A DNA stretch of 6,031 nt from a bacterium (GTDB lineage Bacteria; Latescibacterota; UBA2968; GCA-2709665), in assembly GCA_027619145.1 (NCBI GenBank), contig JAQCGA010000270.1, positions 1 to 6,031 of the forward strand, read 5' to 3'. The position numbers and the translations under genes are program-made. Under the pieces are notes generated by a model that was not told the DNA's origin, did no database searches, and worked only from the letters and a program-made list of their open reading frames with translations. Below, in pieces: positions 1 through 6,031 of the stretch (position 1 is its first letter; each line of letters begins with the position of its first letter).

Positions 1-10
1 ACACCTCCTT

Positions 11-343
11 ATGGATTGGATGATGGTTATCGTCTTGTGTGGCGCCGTGGCCTACAGCGCCCGCATTGTTGTGGAGTACATGGAAATCGAACGGGAAACA
101 CTGCCAGAAATTGACCGCTGGAATCGAAAGACCGAACGCCTGGTGGACGAAATTGAAACCGAAGTCTCCCTGAGAAATCAGTCCAAAGATCATATATCCA
201 CTCTCCACGAATCTGTGCATACCCTCCAGGAACGCGTAAACGGCCTCCGCGCAGAAGTGGATAACCAGCAAAAACTTACCCGACGGCTACAGCTAGAATC
301 CGACCGCCAGGAAATCCGCAAGCGCCGCCGCGTCTCAGCCTGA
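11..343 (+). CDS. Small single-pass membrane protein with long coiled coil (unknown function)
   Basis: I do not recognise this 110-residue protein. Residues about 4-23 form one hydrophobic segment (WMMVIVLCGAVAYSARIV), most likely an uncleaved membrane anchor. Residues about 28-104 are highly charged and almost free of Pro and Gly, with hydrophobic residues at heptad-like spacing (L44, I48, V52, I62, L65, V69, L72, V76, L79, V83), as expected for a coiled coil. The C-terminus is strongly basic (RKRRR). The shape recalls small envelope scaffolding or stress proteins such as PspB-like or FtsB/FtsL-like proteins, but no diagnostic motif supports any of these names. The start is uncertain: the frame is open to the left edge, the ten bases before the ATG are pyrimidine-rich with no Shine-Dalgarno, and Met4 and Met5 are alternatives. 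The gene may begin upstream of the window. It is separated from the downstream operon by a hairpin, so it is probably the last gene of another unit. Confidence 0.65.
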   Translation: MDWMMVIVLCGAVAYSARIVVEYMEIERETLPEIDRWNRKTERLVDEIETEVSLRNQSKDHISTLHESVHTLQERVNGLRAEVDNQQKLTRRLQLESDRQEIRKRRRVSA

Positions 344-374
344 TTCGTTACAGACAGCGAATTGTAAAAAACAT

Positions 375-418
375 AAAGGGGAAGGGGATTCTGCTTTCAA
401 AGAATCTCCTTCCCCTTT
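375..418. terminator. Long GC-rich hairpin, probable (bidirectional) terminator
   Basis: Bases 375-392 and 401-418 form an 18-base-pair stem with a single G-T(U) wobble (386/407) and an 8-base loop (393-400). On the + strand the stem is followed by TTTGCACAG, a poor U-tract. On the - strand it is followed within a few bases by six T (complement of the A-run at 366-371), so it looks better as a terminator for leftward transcripts. It begins 31 bases after the stop of the small coiled-coil gene and precedes the phyH operon, which fits an end-of-unit terminator. A structured leader element for phyH is the alternative, if transcription starts upstream of it. Confidence 0.65.
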
Positions 419-449
419 GCACAGCGGTACCGTCCGGGGTGTTTTCGAC

Positions 450-478
450 TTGCTCTGCCTCGCCGGATTTACTACCAT
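450..478 (+). promoter_or_regulatory. Weak sigma-70-type promoter candidate for the phyH operon
   Basis: TTGCTC at 450-455 and TACCAT at 473-478 are separated by 17 bases. They match the -35 and -10 consensus at only 3 and 4 of 6 positions. The position, between the hairpin and the phyH start, is right for the operon promoter and would leave a leader of about 60 bases. The match is weak and such motifs arise often by chance; the organism's consensus is unknown. Confidence 0.25.
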
Positions 479-533
479 AAATGAGGTCTCATCAAAAATC
501 CTTCAAATACCGTGTGTTCAATCTTTTGAAAGC

Positions 534-544
534 AGGTACACGAA
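534..544 (+). promoter_or_regulatory. Ribosome binding site of phyH
   Basis: AGG at 534-536, within AGCAGGT, lies 8 bases before the ATG at 545. It is a short but normally spaced Shine-Dalgarno. It supports ATG 545, which also places the family's N-terminal FFxxNGYLVVENALTPEEV segment at the usual distance from the start. The bases immediately upstream (525-533) are complementary to the loop of the hairpin at 375-418. Confidence 0.5.
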
Positions 545-1360
545 ATGGACGAATACGAAAAATATTTCTTTGACCTCAACGGCTATCTGGTGGTGGAAAA
601 TGCACTCACGCCGGAAGAAGTGGCAGCCTGTAACGAAGCCATCGATCAAAATACGGAACGCATCCAGGAACGCCCGAAAGAACAATCTCTCTCCGGCGAA
701 TCCACCACCCTCAAAGGCAAGCAGGGCAGAGGCGATCTGGGCGGCAAACTCTCCTGGCCCAAACCCTGGTGCCAGCCGTTTCGAGACCTCCTGGCTCACC
801 CGGTTATGGTACCCTACATGCTCGAACTCCTGCGCGATGGCTTCCGGTTGGACCACCTCTACGGCATTGTGATGCGCGAAGGCGCCGAAGGTCACGTTCT
901 CCACGGTGGTGGTACAGCAGATGACCTCACGCACCTGTACCAGTTTCACAATGGGAAAATGCGCTGTGGCCTTACCGTAGTCGCCTGGGCGCTTACAGAC
1001 TGCAACCCTGGAGACGGCGGATTCGCCTGTATTCCAGGCAGCCACAAATCCAACTATAGCACCCCTCGGGACGTGGCTCTCCTGGACCGGGACCTGGGCG
1101 TGGTCAAACAGGTAGCCGCCAGCGCCGGTTCCGCAATCATCTTCACCGAAGCCCTCACCCACGGCACCCTGCCCTGGCGAGCCAGCCACCAGCGCCGTTC
1201 GATCCTCTACAAATACAGCCCCGGCCCACTTACCTACGCCCGAACCTATTTGCCCCGAGGTGTAGAAGAATGCCTGGACGAGTTTACCCCGGAACAACGC
1301 GCCTTACTGGAACCCCCGTACCGACCTAACCGGCCTCGGATTGCACCTGAAACGGAGTAA
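545..1360 (+). CDS. Phytanoyl-CoA dioxygenase (PhyH) family protein with atypical HxG site
   Basis: This 271-residue protein has the length and layout of the PhyH branch of Fe(II)/2-oxoglutarate oxygenases, soluble cytoplasmic enzymes that usually hydroxylate small molecules or lipids. The N-terminus (residues 5-26, ending NALTPEEV) is the family's typical opening. FRLDHLYG (100-107), GLTVVAWALTDCNPGDGGF (142-160) and CIPGSHKSN (162-170) are the core strands. H206 in LTHGTLPW is the likely distal iron ligand, and R217, 11 residues later, the likely 2-oxoglutarate-binding arginine. The proximal iron motif is odd: where HxD is expected the sequence reads LHGGG (H120, G121, G122), so the carboxylate is missing. 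HxG or HxA is the hallmark of Fe/2OG halogenases such as SyrB2 and WelO5, but D126/D127 might substitute or the protein may be non-canonical. There is no signal peptide. The gene sits 7 bases upstream of the first glycosyltransferase, probably in the same operon. The substrate cannot be predicted. The family call is firm; the catalytic type is open. Confidence 0.9.
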   Translation: MDEYEKYFFDLNGYLVVENALTPEEVAACNEAIDQNTERIQERPKEQSLSGESTTLKGKQGRGDLGGKLSWPKPWCQPFRDLLAHPVMVPYMLELLRDGFRLDHLYGIVMREGAEGHVLHGGGTADDLTHLYQFHNGKMRCGLTVVAWALTDCNPGDGGFACIPGSHKSNYSTPRDVALLDRDLGVVKQVAASAGSAIIFTEALTHGTLPWRASHQRRSILYKYSPGPLTYARTYLPRGVEECLDEFTPEQRALLEPPYRPNRPRIAPETE

Positions 1361-1367
1361 GGAATAA
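1354..1367 (+). promoter_or_regulatory. Ribosome binding site of glycosyltransferase A, overlapping the phyH stop
   Basis: GGAG (1354-1357) and AAGGA (1359-1363) straddle the phyH stop codon TAA (1358-1360) and lie 10 and 4 bases before ATG 1368. The ribosome leaving phyH would cover this site, so translation of the two genes is probably coupled. Confidence 0.6.
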
Positions 1368-3959
1368 ATGAAATGCACGTCCAGGCACATACGCCTGCTC
1401 CTGGCCCTGATCCTCCTCACCGGTGGTGCCCTGCGCTTCTACGGCCTGGGATGGGGCACAGACGAGCAAACCGGCGTGTTTCACGCGTTTCATCCAGATG
1501 AAACCACGCTGGTCACCGCTGCACAATGGATAGGCGTAGATATAGACCGCATCCGTGCCTCGTACGGCAAAGCACCGATGTACCTTCCATGGGCAACGGA
1601 AGGCATTACCCGGCTATTCACCTCCCAGCCAGATCAGAACCCCCCAACCCGCTTCACCTACCTGCTCGCACGCTTCCTCTCCGCCGCCTTCGGCACACTC
1701 ACCCTCTGGTTCACCTACCGCATCGGCCTCCGCCTGGACGGCCCCTGGACCGGCTTGCTGGGTGCAGCCCTTCTGGCCTGGAGTACCGGCCACATCCAGC
1801 AAAGTCACTACTTTACCGTCGATGTTATATTTACATGCTGGACCACACTGGCCCTTTGGGCCATGCTGTGCATGCCCGTATCCCAAAAAAAACCATACCT
1901 GGTCGCCGGCCTGGCAACGGGCCTGGCGGTCGGCACCCGCATCTCGGGCATCTGGTTTATCTTCCCTTTCCTGATGGCCCACCTCTGGCCAAAACAAAAA
2001 ACGCGTCCCTGGTGGCGCACACTGTGGACCTCACAAACCACCTGGTATCTGGCCGTTGCCGCAGGGGTTACTCTCCTTTGCCTGCCAAACCTCCTTCTGA
2101 ACCCAAGTAACTTCTTCGCCACAGACGGAGACAGCCTCCTCTTGCCCAGTATGGCCATTGCCCGCGGCGAAACCATCCGCATCTGGAACCTCTACGACTT
2201 CTCCACCACACCGTACCTGGAATATCTCGTCCACCTTTTTCCGTACGCCATGGGCCTTCCAGTCTGTCTGGCAGCCCTGGTCGGCCTGGCTCTGGCCCTC
2301 CAGCGCCGCACCCCCGAAGCGCGTATCCTCCTGGCCTGGCTCTTCCCTTACTTCCTCCTTGTGGGCGGCCTGCACACCCGGCCCTATCGGTATGCCACAC
2401 CCATGCTGCCCGTCCTGGCCCTCCTGGCCGCCTGGGCCTGTATTGAGGTCGGCCGCCGCATCGCCTGGCACCGCATCCACCCGGTCCTGCCCGTGCTGCC
2501 CGCCCTGCTTGTCGCTCTCCCCACCTTTGGATTCGCCCTGGCCACCGCGCGGATCTATGGCGTAGAAGACGCCCGCATCCAGGCCGCCCGCTGGGTCCAA
2601 CAGAACATTCCCGAAGGCGAGGGCGTCTATGTGGAAAACGGTGGATTTCCTACGGCCTGGATGGCACCTCCGGAACGCTACCGCCCCACCGTGGACAAAA
2701 CCGGGTTCTTTATGGACACAGATGGTGCTGTACCCTATTTCATGAAAATACAGTTTATCAAAGAACGGCTGGACAACGCACCGTGGGCAATCCTTATAGA
2801 AGAAAACCGCATGCGACCCTATGGAGCCGTGCCGCAACGTTATCCTATTGCCCACGAATTTTATGCCCACCTGGCCCAGGGAAACCTGGGATATGAGCAG
2901 GTTGCTACCTTCAAAGTTTTTCCGGGCATTGGAAACTGGACCTGGACGCAGGCAGGAACAGAACCCACGGCCACAGCCTACGACCATCCGCGCGTACACA
3001 TCTATAAACGCACATCCAACGAGGCATTTGAAAACGGGTTCAAAATCTGGGTCGCCGATGTACTCACAAACCCTGCCCTCCCAGACCTGCACCTCCGTGA
3101 GGGCCTGGAAGCCATCTCGAAAGAAGACTGGAACACTGCCCAGGAATCCTTCCAGAAAACAGTTGAACTCCGCCCCAACTTTGTTCTGGGCACCATCCTC
3201 CTGCACGCCATTGCCCTGCGCCAGAATCTCCCGCAAGAGACACAGGCCACCTGGGATCAACTCGCAAGCATCGACGGCCACAAACTCATCCAGGCCCTTG
3301 CCGCTCTGTACGACCTGGAACAAAACGACCTGGCAGACGAATTCCTGAAAATTGCAATCCGTCGCGACCCGGAACTGAACCACAAGTTTCGCAACGCATA
3401 CGTGAACCTGGGCCGCCACCTGGTGAACTACAGCGAGTGGGAAAAGGCCGAAAGCGCGCTGCGTCAGGCCCTCGACTTCGATGGAAACCACGCAGAAACC
3501 TGGTATCAACTGGCCAGAGCCCATCTGGGAGCCGGTCAAACAGACACAGCCTTTGGTGCTGTGCGCAACAGCCTCCTCCTGGATCCCACGCTCACATCCG
3601 CACAGGCCCTCTACCTCAACGTCGCAGCTCTGTATTACCGTCAGGGGAGCGAAGACCGGGCTGAAGCAATCTACCGGGATGCCCTGAGCTACAATCCAGA
3701 CCTGCCCGAAGCACGGTACAACCTGGGCGTAATCCTGCTCAATAAACGGCGCACACAAGATGCACTCATACAGTTCCGCCACGCAGCCCGCCTCGTTCCT
3801 GAAGACCTGAGCGTACAGGTGGGCCTGGGCGCTGCGTTTATGCAGGCCGGAAGATCCGACGAAGCCGCTGCTGTATTCCATCGCGTGCTCGAAAAAATGC
3901 CCAATCACCCAGAAGCCCGTGCCGCCTTGGAAACGCTTCAGAACCGGCAAACCCCGTGA
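1368..3959 (+). CDS. GT-C (GT39/PMT-like) membrane glycosyltransferase with C-terminal TPR repeats, copy A
   Basis: This 863-residue integral membrane protein should transfer a sugar from a polyprenyl-phosphate carrier on the outer face of the membrane. Residues 8-27 form the first membrane segment after a basic N-terminus (RHIR), giving N-in topology. LRFYGL (22-27) and FHPDE (D44, E45) carry the Asp-Glu motif of the first extracytoplasmic loop of GT39/GT83-type enzymes. SxxHIQQSHYFTVDV (139-153) is the second conserved block. Further hydrophobic segments lie at about 97-118, 124-140, 153-169, 177-203, 226-244, 292-311, 318-334, 343-360 and 371-393, for about 10-11 in all. Residues 395-560 form a soluble domain with DARIQAARW and GGFPTAWMAP. 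Residues 574-848 are about eight TPR units; those at 675-708, 709-742, 743-780, 781-814 and 815-848 are regular 34-mers apart from a four-residue insertion in the third. Typical PMT_2-family enzymes end soon after the last membrane segment, so the 470-residue tail is unusual and recalls eukaryotic TMTC proteins. Sugar and acceptor are unknown. It has a paralogue immediately downstream. Confidence 0.88.
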   Translation: MKCTSRHIRLLLALILLTGGALRFYGLGWGTDEQTGVFHAFHPDETTLVTAAQWIGVDIDRIRASYGKAPMYLPWATEGITRLFTSQPDQNPPTRFTYLLARFLSAAFGTLTLWFTYRIGLRLDGPWTGLLGAALLAWSTGHIQQSHYFTVDVIFTCWTTLALWAMLCMPVSQKKPYLVAGLATGLAVGTRISGIWFIFPFLMAHLWPKQKTRPWWRTLWTSQTTWYLAVAAGVTLLCLPNLLLNPSNFFATDGDSLLLPSMAIARGETIRIWNLYDFSTTPYLEYLVHLFPYAMGLPVCLAALVGLALALQRRTPEARILLAWLFPYFLLVGGLHTRPYRYATPMLPVLALLAAWACIEVGRRIAWHRIHPVLPVLPALLVALPTFGFALATARIYGVEDARIQAARWVQQNIPEGEGVYVENGGFPTAWMAPPERYRPTVDKTGFFMDTDGAVPYFMKIQFIKERLDNAPWAILIEENRMRPYGAVPQRYPIAHEFYAHLAQGNLGYEQVATFKVFPGIGNWTWTQAGTEPTATAYDHPRVHIYKRTSNEAFENGFKIWVADVLTNPALPDLHLREGLEAISKEDWNTAQESFQKTVELRPNFVLGTILLHAIALRQNLPQETQATWDQLASIDGHKLIQALAALYDLEQNDLADEFLKIAIRRDPELNHKFRNAYVNLGRHLVNYSEWEKAESALRQALDFDGNHAETWYQLARAHLGAGQTDTAFGAVRNSLLLDPTLTSAQALYLNVAALYYRQGSEDRAEAIYRDALSYNPDLPEARYNLGVILLNKRRTQDALIQFRHAARLVPEDLSVQVGLGAAFMQAGRSDEAAAVFHRVLEKMPNHPEARAALETLQNRQTP
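2175..2218 (+). repeat. Conserved nucleotide block shared by the two glycosyltransferase copies (copy A)
   Basis: This 44-base stretch encodes IRIWNLYDFSTTPYL. It matches 4787-4830 in copy B with only a few, mainly third-position, differences, well above the surrounding DNA similarity. It marks the duplication that produced the pair and lies just before a membrane segment, in an extracytoplasmic loop likely to be functionally constrained. Confidence 0.7.
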
Positions 3960-6031
3960 ACCTGCCCCCGCGCTACACCCGCCTCCTTCTGGCCACGGTA
4001 CTCCTGGCGGGCGCATCCCTGCGCTTTTACGGGCTGGACTGGGGCACAGATCAACAAACCGGAACCTTCCATACCTTCCACCCGGACGAACTCACCCTGG
4101 TCGAAGGTGCCCGCCTTGTCGCCACAGACCTCCGTAGCCTTCCCACAGCATATGCCAAATTTCCCTCTTATCTTCTTTACGCCGCCGCTCGCATCTCCGG
4201 TTCCATTCTGGGCCTGGATCTTTTAAACACCGAAAACAACAGCACCGTACGCGCACTCCACCTCTTTGCTCGGTACCTCTCTGCCACCCTCGGCACCCTC
4301 ACCCTCGTCCTGGTCTTCCTCATCGGAAAACGCCTGGCCGGCCCCGGTACCGCGCTCCTTGCCACAACCCTACTGGCTTTTAGTCCAGGCCATATCCAGC
4401 AAAGCCACTATTATACCGTAGACGTAGCCTTCACCTGCTGGACTGTACTCGCACTTTATTTTATGATCCAGATGCCTTCCCCAAACCTGCGCCCCTACCT
4501 GGCAGCGGGCCTGGCCACAGGTCTGGCCGCAGGCACCCGTCTTCTGGGCGGCCTGCTCTGCGTCCCCTTCCTGGTAGCCCACCTCTTTCCTGCCCGGGGG
4601 GTGCTCCTTCCTTTTCGAACTCGCCTGCAAACCTGCTTCTCGCAGCGGGCCTTCCTCTGCGCGGGCATCGTCCTGCTCCTCGTCTTCCTGTGTGCCCCCT
4701 ACCTCATTCTGGACCCCGCCCGCTTTTTTAGCGATGCAGACATGCGCAACTTTAAACCCAGCGCGGAAATTGCACGGGGGGAGCGTATCCGCATCTGGAA
4801 TCTCTATGACTTCTCCACCACACCCTATCTCTTTTACTTTACCCACCTCTTCCGGTACGCGCTGGGCCTGCCTCTGGAACTGGCCGGACTGGCCGGCCTG
4901 GGACTGGCCCTGCGCCGCCGCAACCCCCAGGCCCTGATTCTGCTCTGCTGGTTTGCCGCATACCTGGCACTGGTAGGTGGCCTGCACACCCGGCCCATCC
5001 GGTATGCCACCCCAGTCCTCCCGGTCCTTATCCTCCTGGGTGCATGGGCCTGCGTCGAAATCGGTCGGCGTTTTTCTACACACCGCATTCTTGCAGCCCT
5101 ACCCGCGTTGCTCGTCACCTTTCCCACCCTCGCCCTGGGCCTCTCCACCGTTCGCGTGTACCACATTGAAGACGCTCGTATCCAGGCTGCCCGGTGGATC
5201 CAACAGAACATTCCCCAGGGTGAAAACATCTACGTAGAACGCGGCGGCTTTCCTACCGCCTGGATGGCTCCCTCCGATCAGTACCGCCAGATCGTAGACG
5301 GGGCCAGTTTTTTTATTAACGTGGGCGGAGGGATGCTCTATTCCGCAGAGGCTGAAGTCATCGTCAAAAAGCTCAAAGCGGCCCAATGGATTGTACTCAT
5401 CGAAGAAAACCGGATGCAACAATACCGCGCCGTGCCAGACCGGTATCCCGTCGCCTTCAGCTTCTACTCTCGCCTGAATGCTGGCACACTCGGCTATGAA
5501 CAGATGGCCGAATTCAAAGTCTCCCCCGGCCTTGGCCCCTGGACATGGGACCCGTCCGATGCAGACCCCACCGTTACCGCCTACGACCACCCCCACGTGC
5601 GAATCTTCAAACGCCGTCCCGATCTCGAAATAGACACTCATCTGGAAAACTGGGTTTCCTCCATTCGATCCGACCCATCCCTCCCGGATGCCGTTCTCCT
5701 GAAAGGAGTGCAGGCCTATGAACAGGGCCAGTTGGACGAAGCAGCTCTCGCCTTCCGAAAAACCGTTAAAATCAGGCCGTCTCTCGTACTCGGTCACGTC
5801 TTACTACACGCAACGTACCTTCGCCAGGGCCACCATCAAGAAGCAAAACAAACCTGGCAGAAAGTCCTCCACCATACCGGCCCCCAGCTAATTCAGACTT
5901 CCATCAGCCTCTACCAGCTCGGCATGGATGCAGAAGCAATCGCCTTTATGGAACAGGCTGCGCAGGCATCGGAACCAGACCGTCTCAAATTTCGAAACGC
6001 ATTCCTGGACCTGGCCGAAATTCTCTACGAA
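3956..6031 (+). CDS. GT-C membrane glycosyltransferase with C-terminal TPR repeats, copy B (3' truncated by window)
   Basis: An open frame of 692 codons from GTG 3956 runs in frame to the last base with no stop. The GTG overlaps the stop of copy A as GTGA. No in-frame ATG occurs until deep in the membrane core. The GTG start aligns residue for residue with copy A: 33 of the first 49 residues are identical by my count, including LRFYGL and FHPDE (D44, E45). HIQQSHYYTVDV (146-157), RIWNLYDFSTTPYL (278-291), HTRPIRYATPVLPVL (344-358), DARIQAARW (406-414) and GGFPTAWMAP (430-439) are shared landmarks. The first extracytoplasmic loop is four residues longer and its middle is diverged. TPR-like helices begin near residue 578 (AYEQGQLDEAALAFRKTV, 587-604), and the window ends at the point matching copy A residue about 690, so roughly 170 residues are missing if lengths are equal. 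No Shine-Dalgarno is visible before the GTG, which suggests translational coupling to copy A. It is probably the same kind of polyprenyl-phosphate-sugar transferase with a different acceptor or sugar. Confidence 0.85.
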   Translation, partial: MNLPPRYTRLLLATVLLAGASLRFYGLDWGTDQQTGTFHTFHPDELTLVEGARLVATDLRSLPTAYAKFPSYLLYAAARISGSILGLDLLNTENNSTVRALHLFARYLSATLGTLTLVLVFLIGKRLAGPGTALLATTLLAFSPGHIQQSHYYTVDVAFTCWTVLALYFMIQMPSPNLRPYLAAGLATGLAAGTRLLGGLLCVPFLVAHLFPARGVLLPFRTRLQTCFSQRAFLCAGIVLLLVFLCAPYLILDPARFFSDADMRNFKPSAEIARGERIRIWNLYDFSTTPYLFYFTHLFRYALGLPLELAGLAGLGLALRRRNPQALILLCWFAAYLALVGGLHTRPIRYATPVLPVLILLGAWACVEIGRRFSTHRILAALPALLVTFPTLALGLSTVRVYHIEDARIQAARWIQQNIPQGENIYVERGGFPTAWMAPSDQYRQIVDGASFFINVGGGMLYSAEAEVIVKKLKAAQWIVLIEENRMQQYRAVPDRYPVAFSFYSRLNAGTLGYEQMAEFKVSPGLGPWTWDPSDADPTVTAYDHPHVRIFKRRPDLEIDTHLENWVSSIRSDPSLPDAVLLKGVQAYEQGQLDEAALAFRKTVKIRPSLVLGHVLLHATYLRQGHHQEAKQTWQKVLHHTGPQLIQTSISLYQLGMDAEAIAFMEQAAQASEPDRLKFRNAFLDLAEILYE
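4787..4830 (+). repeat. Conserved nucleotide block shared by the two glycosyltransferase copies (copy B)
   Basis: Partner of 2175-2218. The first 14 bases (ATCCGCATCTGGAA) and the 17 bases GACTTCTCCACCACACC are identical in both copies, with scattered silent changes elsewhere. A second such pair, encoding GGLHTRP plus RYAT, is at 2367-2398 and 4979-5010. Confidence 0.7.

Noticed and set aside
2..11. CACCTCCTTA, identical to the 3' tail of 16S rRNA
   Set aside because: The preceding base is A rather than the T of 16S rRNA, no further rRNA sequence is visible, and a reading frame runs straight through. A chance match is more likely.
417..872. A 151-codon + frame starting in the hairpin arm and overlapping phyH
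   Set aside because: It overlaps phyH in another frame and shows no recognisable protein features. The Trp/Ser/Arg/Pro-rich composition is typical of a shadow frame.
518..1297. A 259-codon open frame on the - strand opposite phyH
   Set aside because: It has the same codon-aligned antisense effect; the + frame is an unmistakable PhyH protein.
1885..1892. Run of eight A within copy A (CAA AAA AAA C) as a possible slippage or programmed frameshift site
   Set aside because: The frame is intact on both sides and matches copy B, which lacks the run. A shifted frame would give only a short tail with no features and no downstream structure was evident.
2031..4016. A 661-codon open frame on the - strand opposite copy A
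   Set aside because: It is exactly codon-aligned with copy A and is open because TTA, CTA and TCA are rare there. The translation is rich in Gly, Cys and Val with no domain or membrane pattern, while the + frame has clear family motifs.
3919..4137. A 72-codon + frame across the junction of the two glycosyltransferases
   Set aside because: It overlaps both genes in a different frame. The Pro/Arg-rich translation is a shadow of the true copy B frame starting at GTG 3956.

Overview
The window carries four genes, all on the + strand. They are a small membrane-anchored coiled-coil protein (11-343), a phytanoyl-CoA-dioxygenase-like (PhyH) protein (545-1360), and two tandem paralogous multi-pass membrane glycosyltransferases with C-terminal TPR repeats (1368-3959 complete; 3956-6031 running off the right edge). 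I see no rRNA, tRNA, CRISPR array, insertion sequence or phage gene. The DNA looks like moderately GC-rich bacterial chromosome with tight gene packing. PhyH proteins of this subtype, and large GT-C/TPR proteins, recall uncultured marine or soil phyla such as Poribacteria, Latescibacteria or Planctomycetes. That placement is an impression from memory and is not supported by any marker gene here.

Layout: 1-343 is a short protein with one N-terminal membrane segment followed by a long charged heptad-type helix. It is separated from the rest by a 201-base gap (344-544). That gap holds a long GC-rich hairpin (375-418), probably a terminator that may work in both directions, then a weak promoter candidate and the leader of the next gene. 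From 545 onward three genes form what looks like one operon: phyH, 7 bases, glycosyltransferase A, a 4-base GTGA overlap, glycosyltransferase B.

The two glycosyltransferases align from their first residue to the window edge. They share the Asp-Glu motif of the first extracytoplasmic loop typical of GT39/GT83-like GT-C enzymes, about 10-11 membrane segments, a strongly conserved extracytoplasmic domain after the last membrane segment, and TPR repeats. The arrangement (GT-C membrane core plus C-terminal TPRs) resembles the eukaryotic TMTC O-mannosyltransferases. A reasonable inference is that the pair transfers sugars from polyprenyl-phosphate carriers to an extracytoplasmic acceptor, with the TPRs gripping a protein substrate or partner.

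The PhyH protein has a clear jelly-roll family signature but shows His-Gly-Gly where the usual iron-binding His-x-Asp should be. It may therefore be a halogenase-like or otherwise atypical member. How it cooperates with the glycosyltransferases cannot be read from the sequence; co-transcription suggests that both act on the same product.
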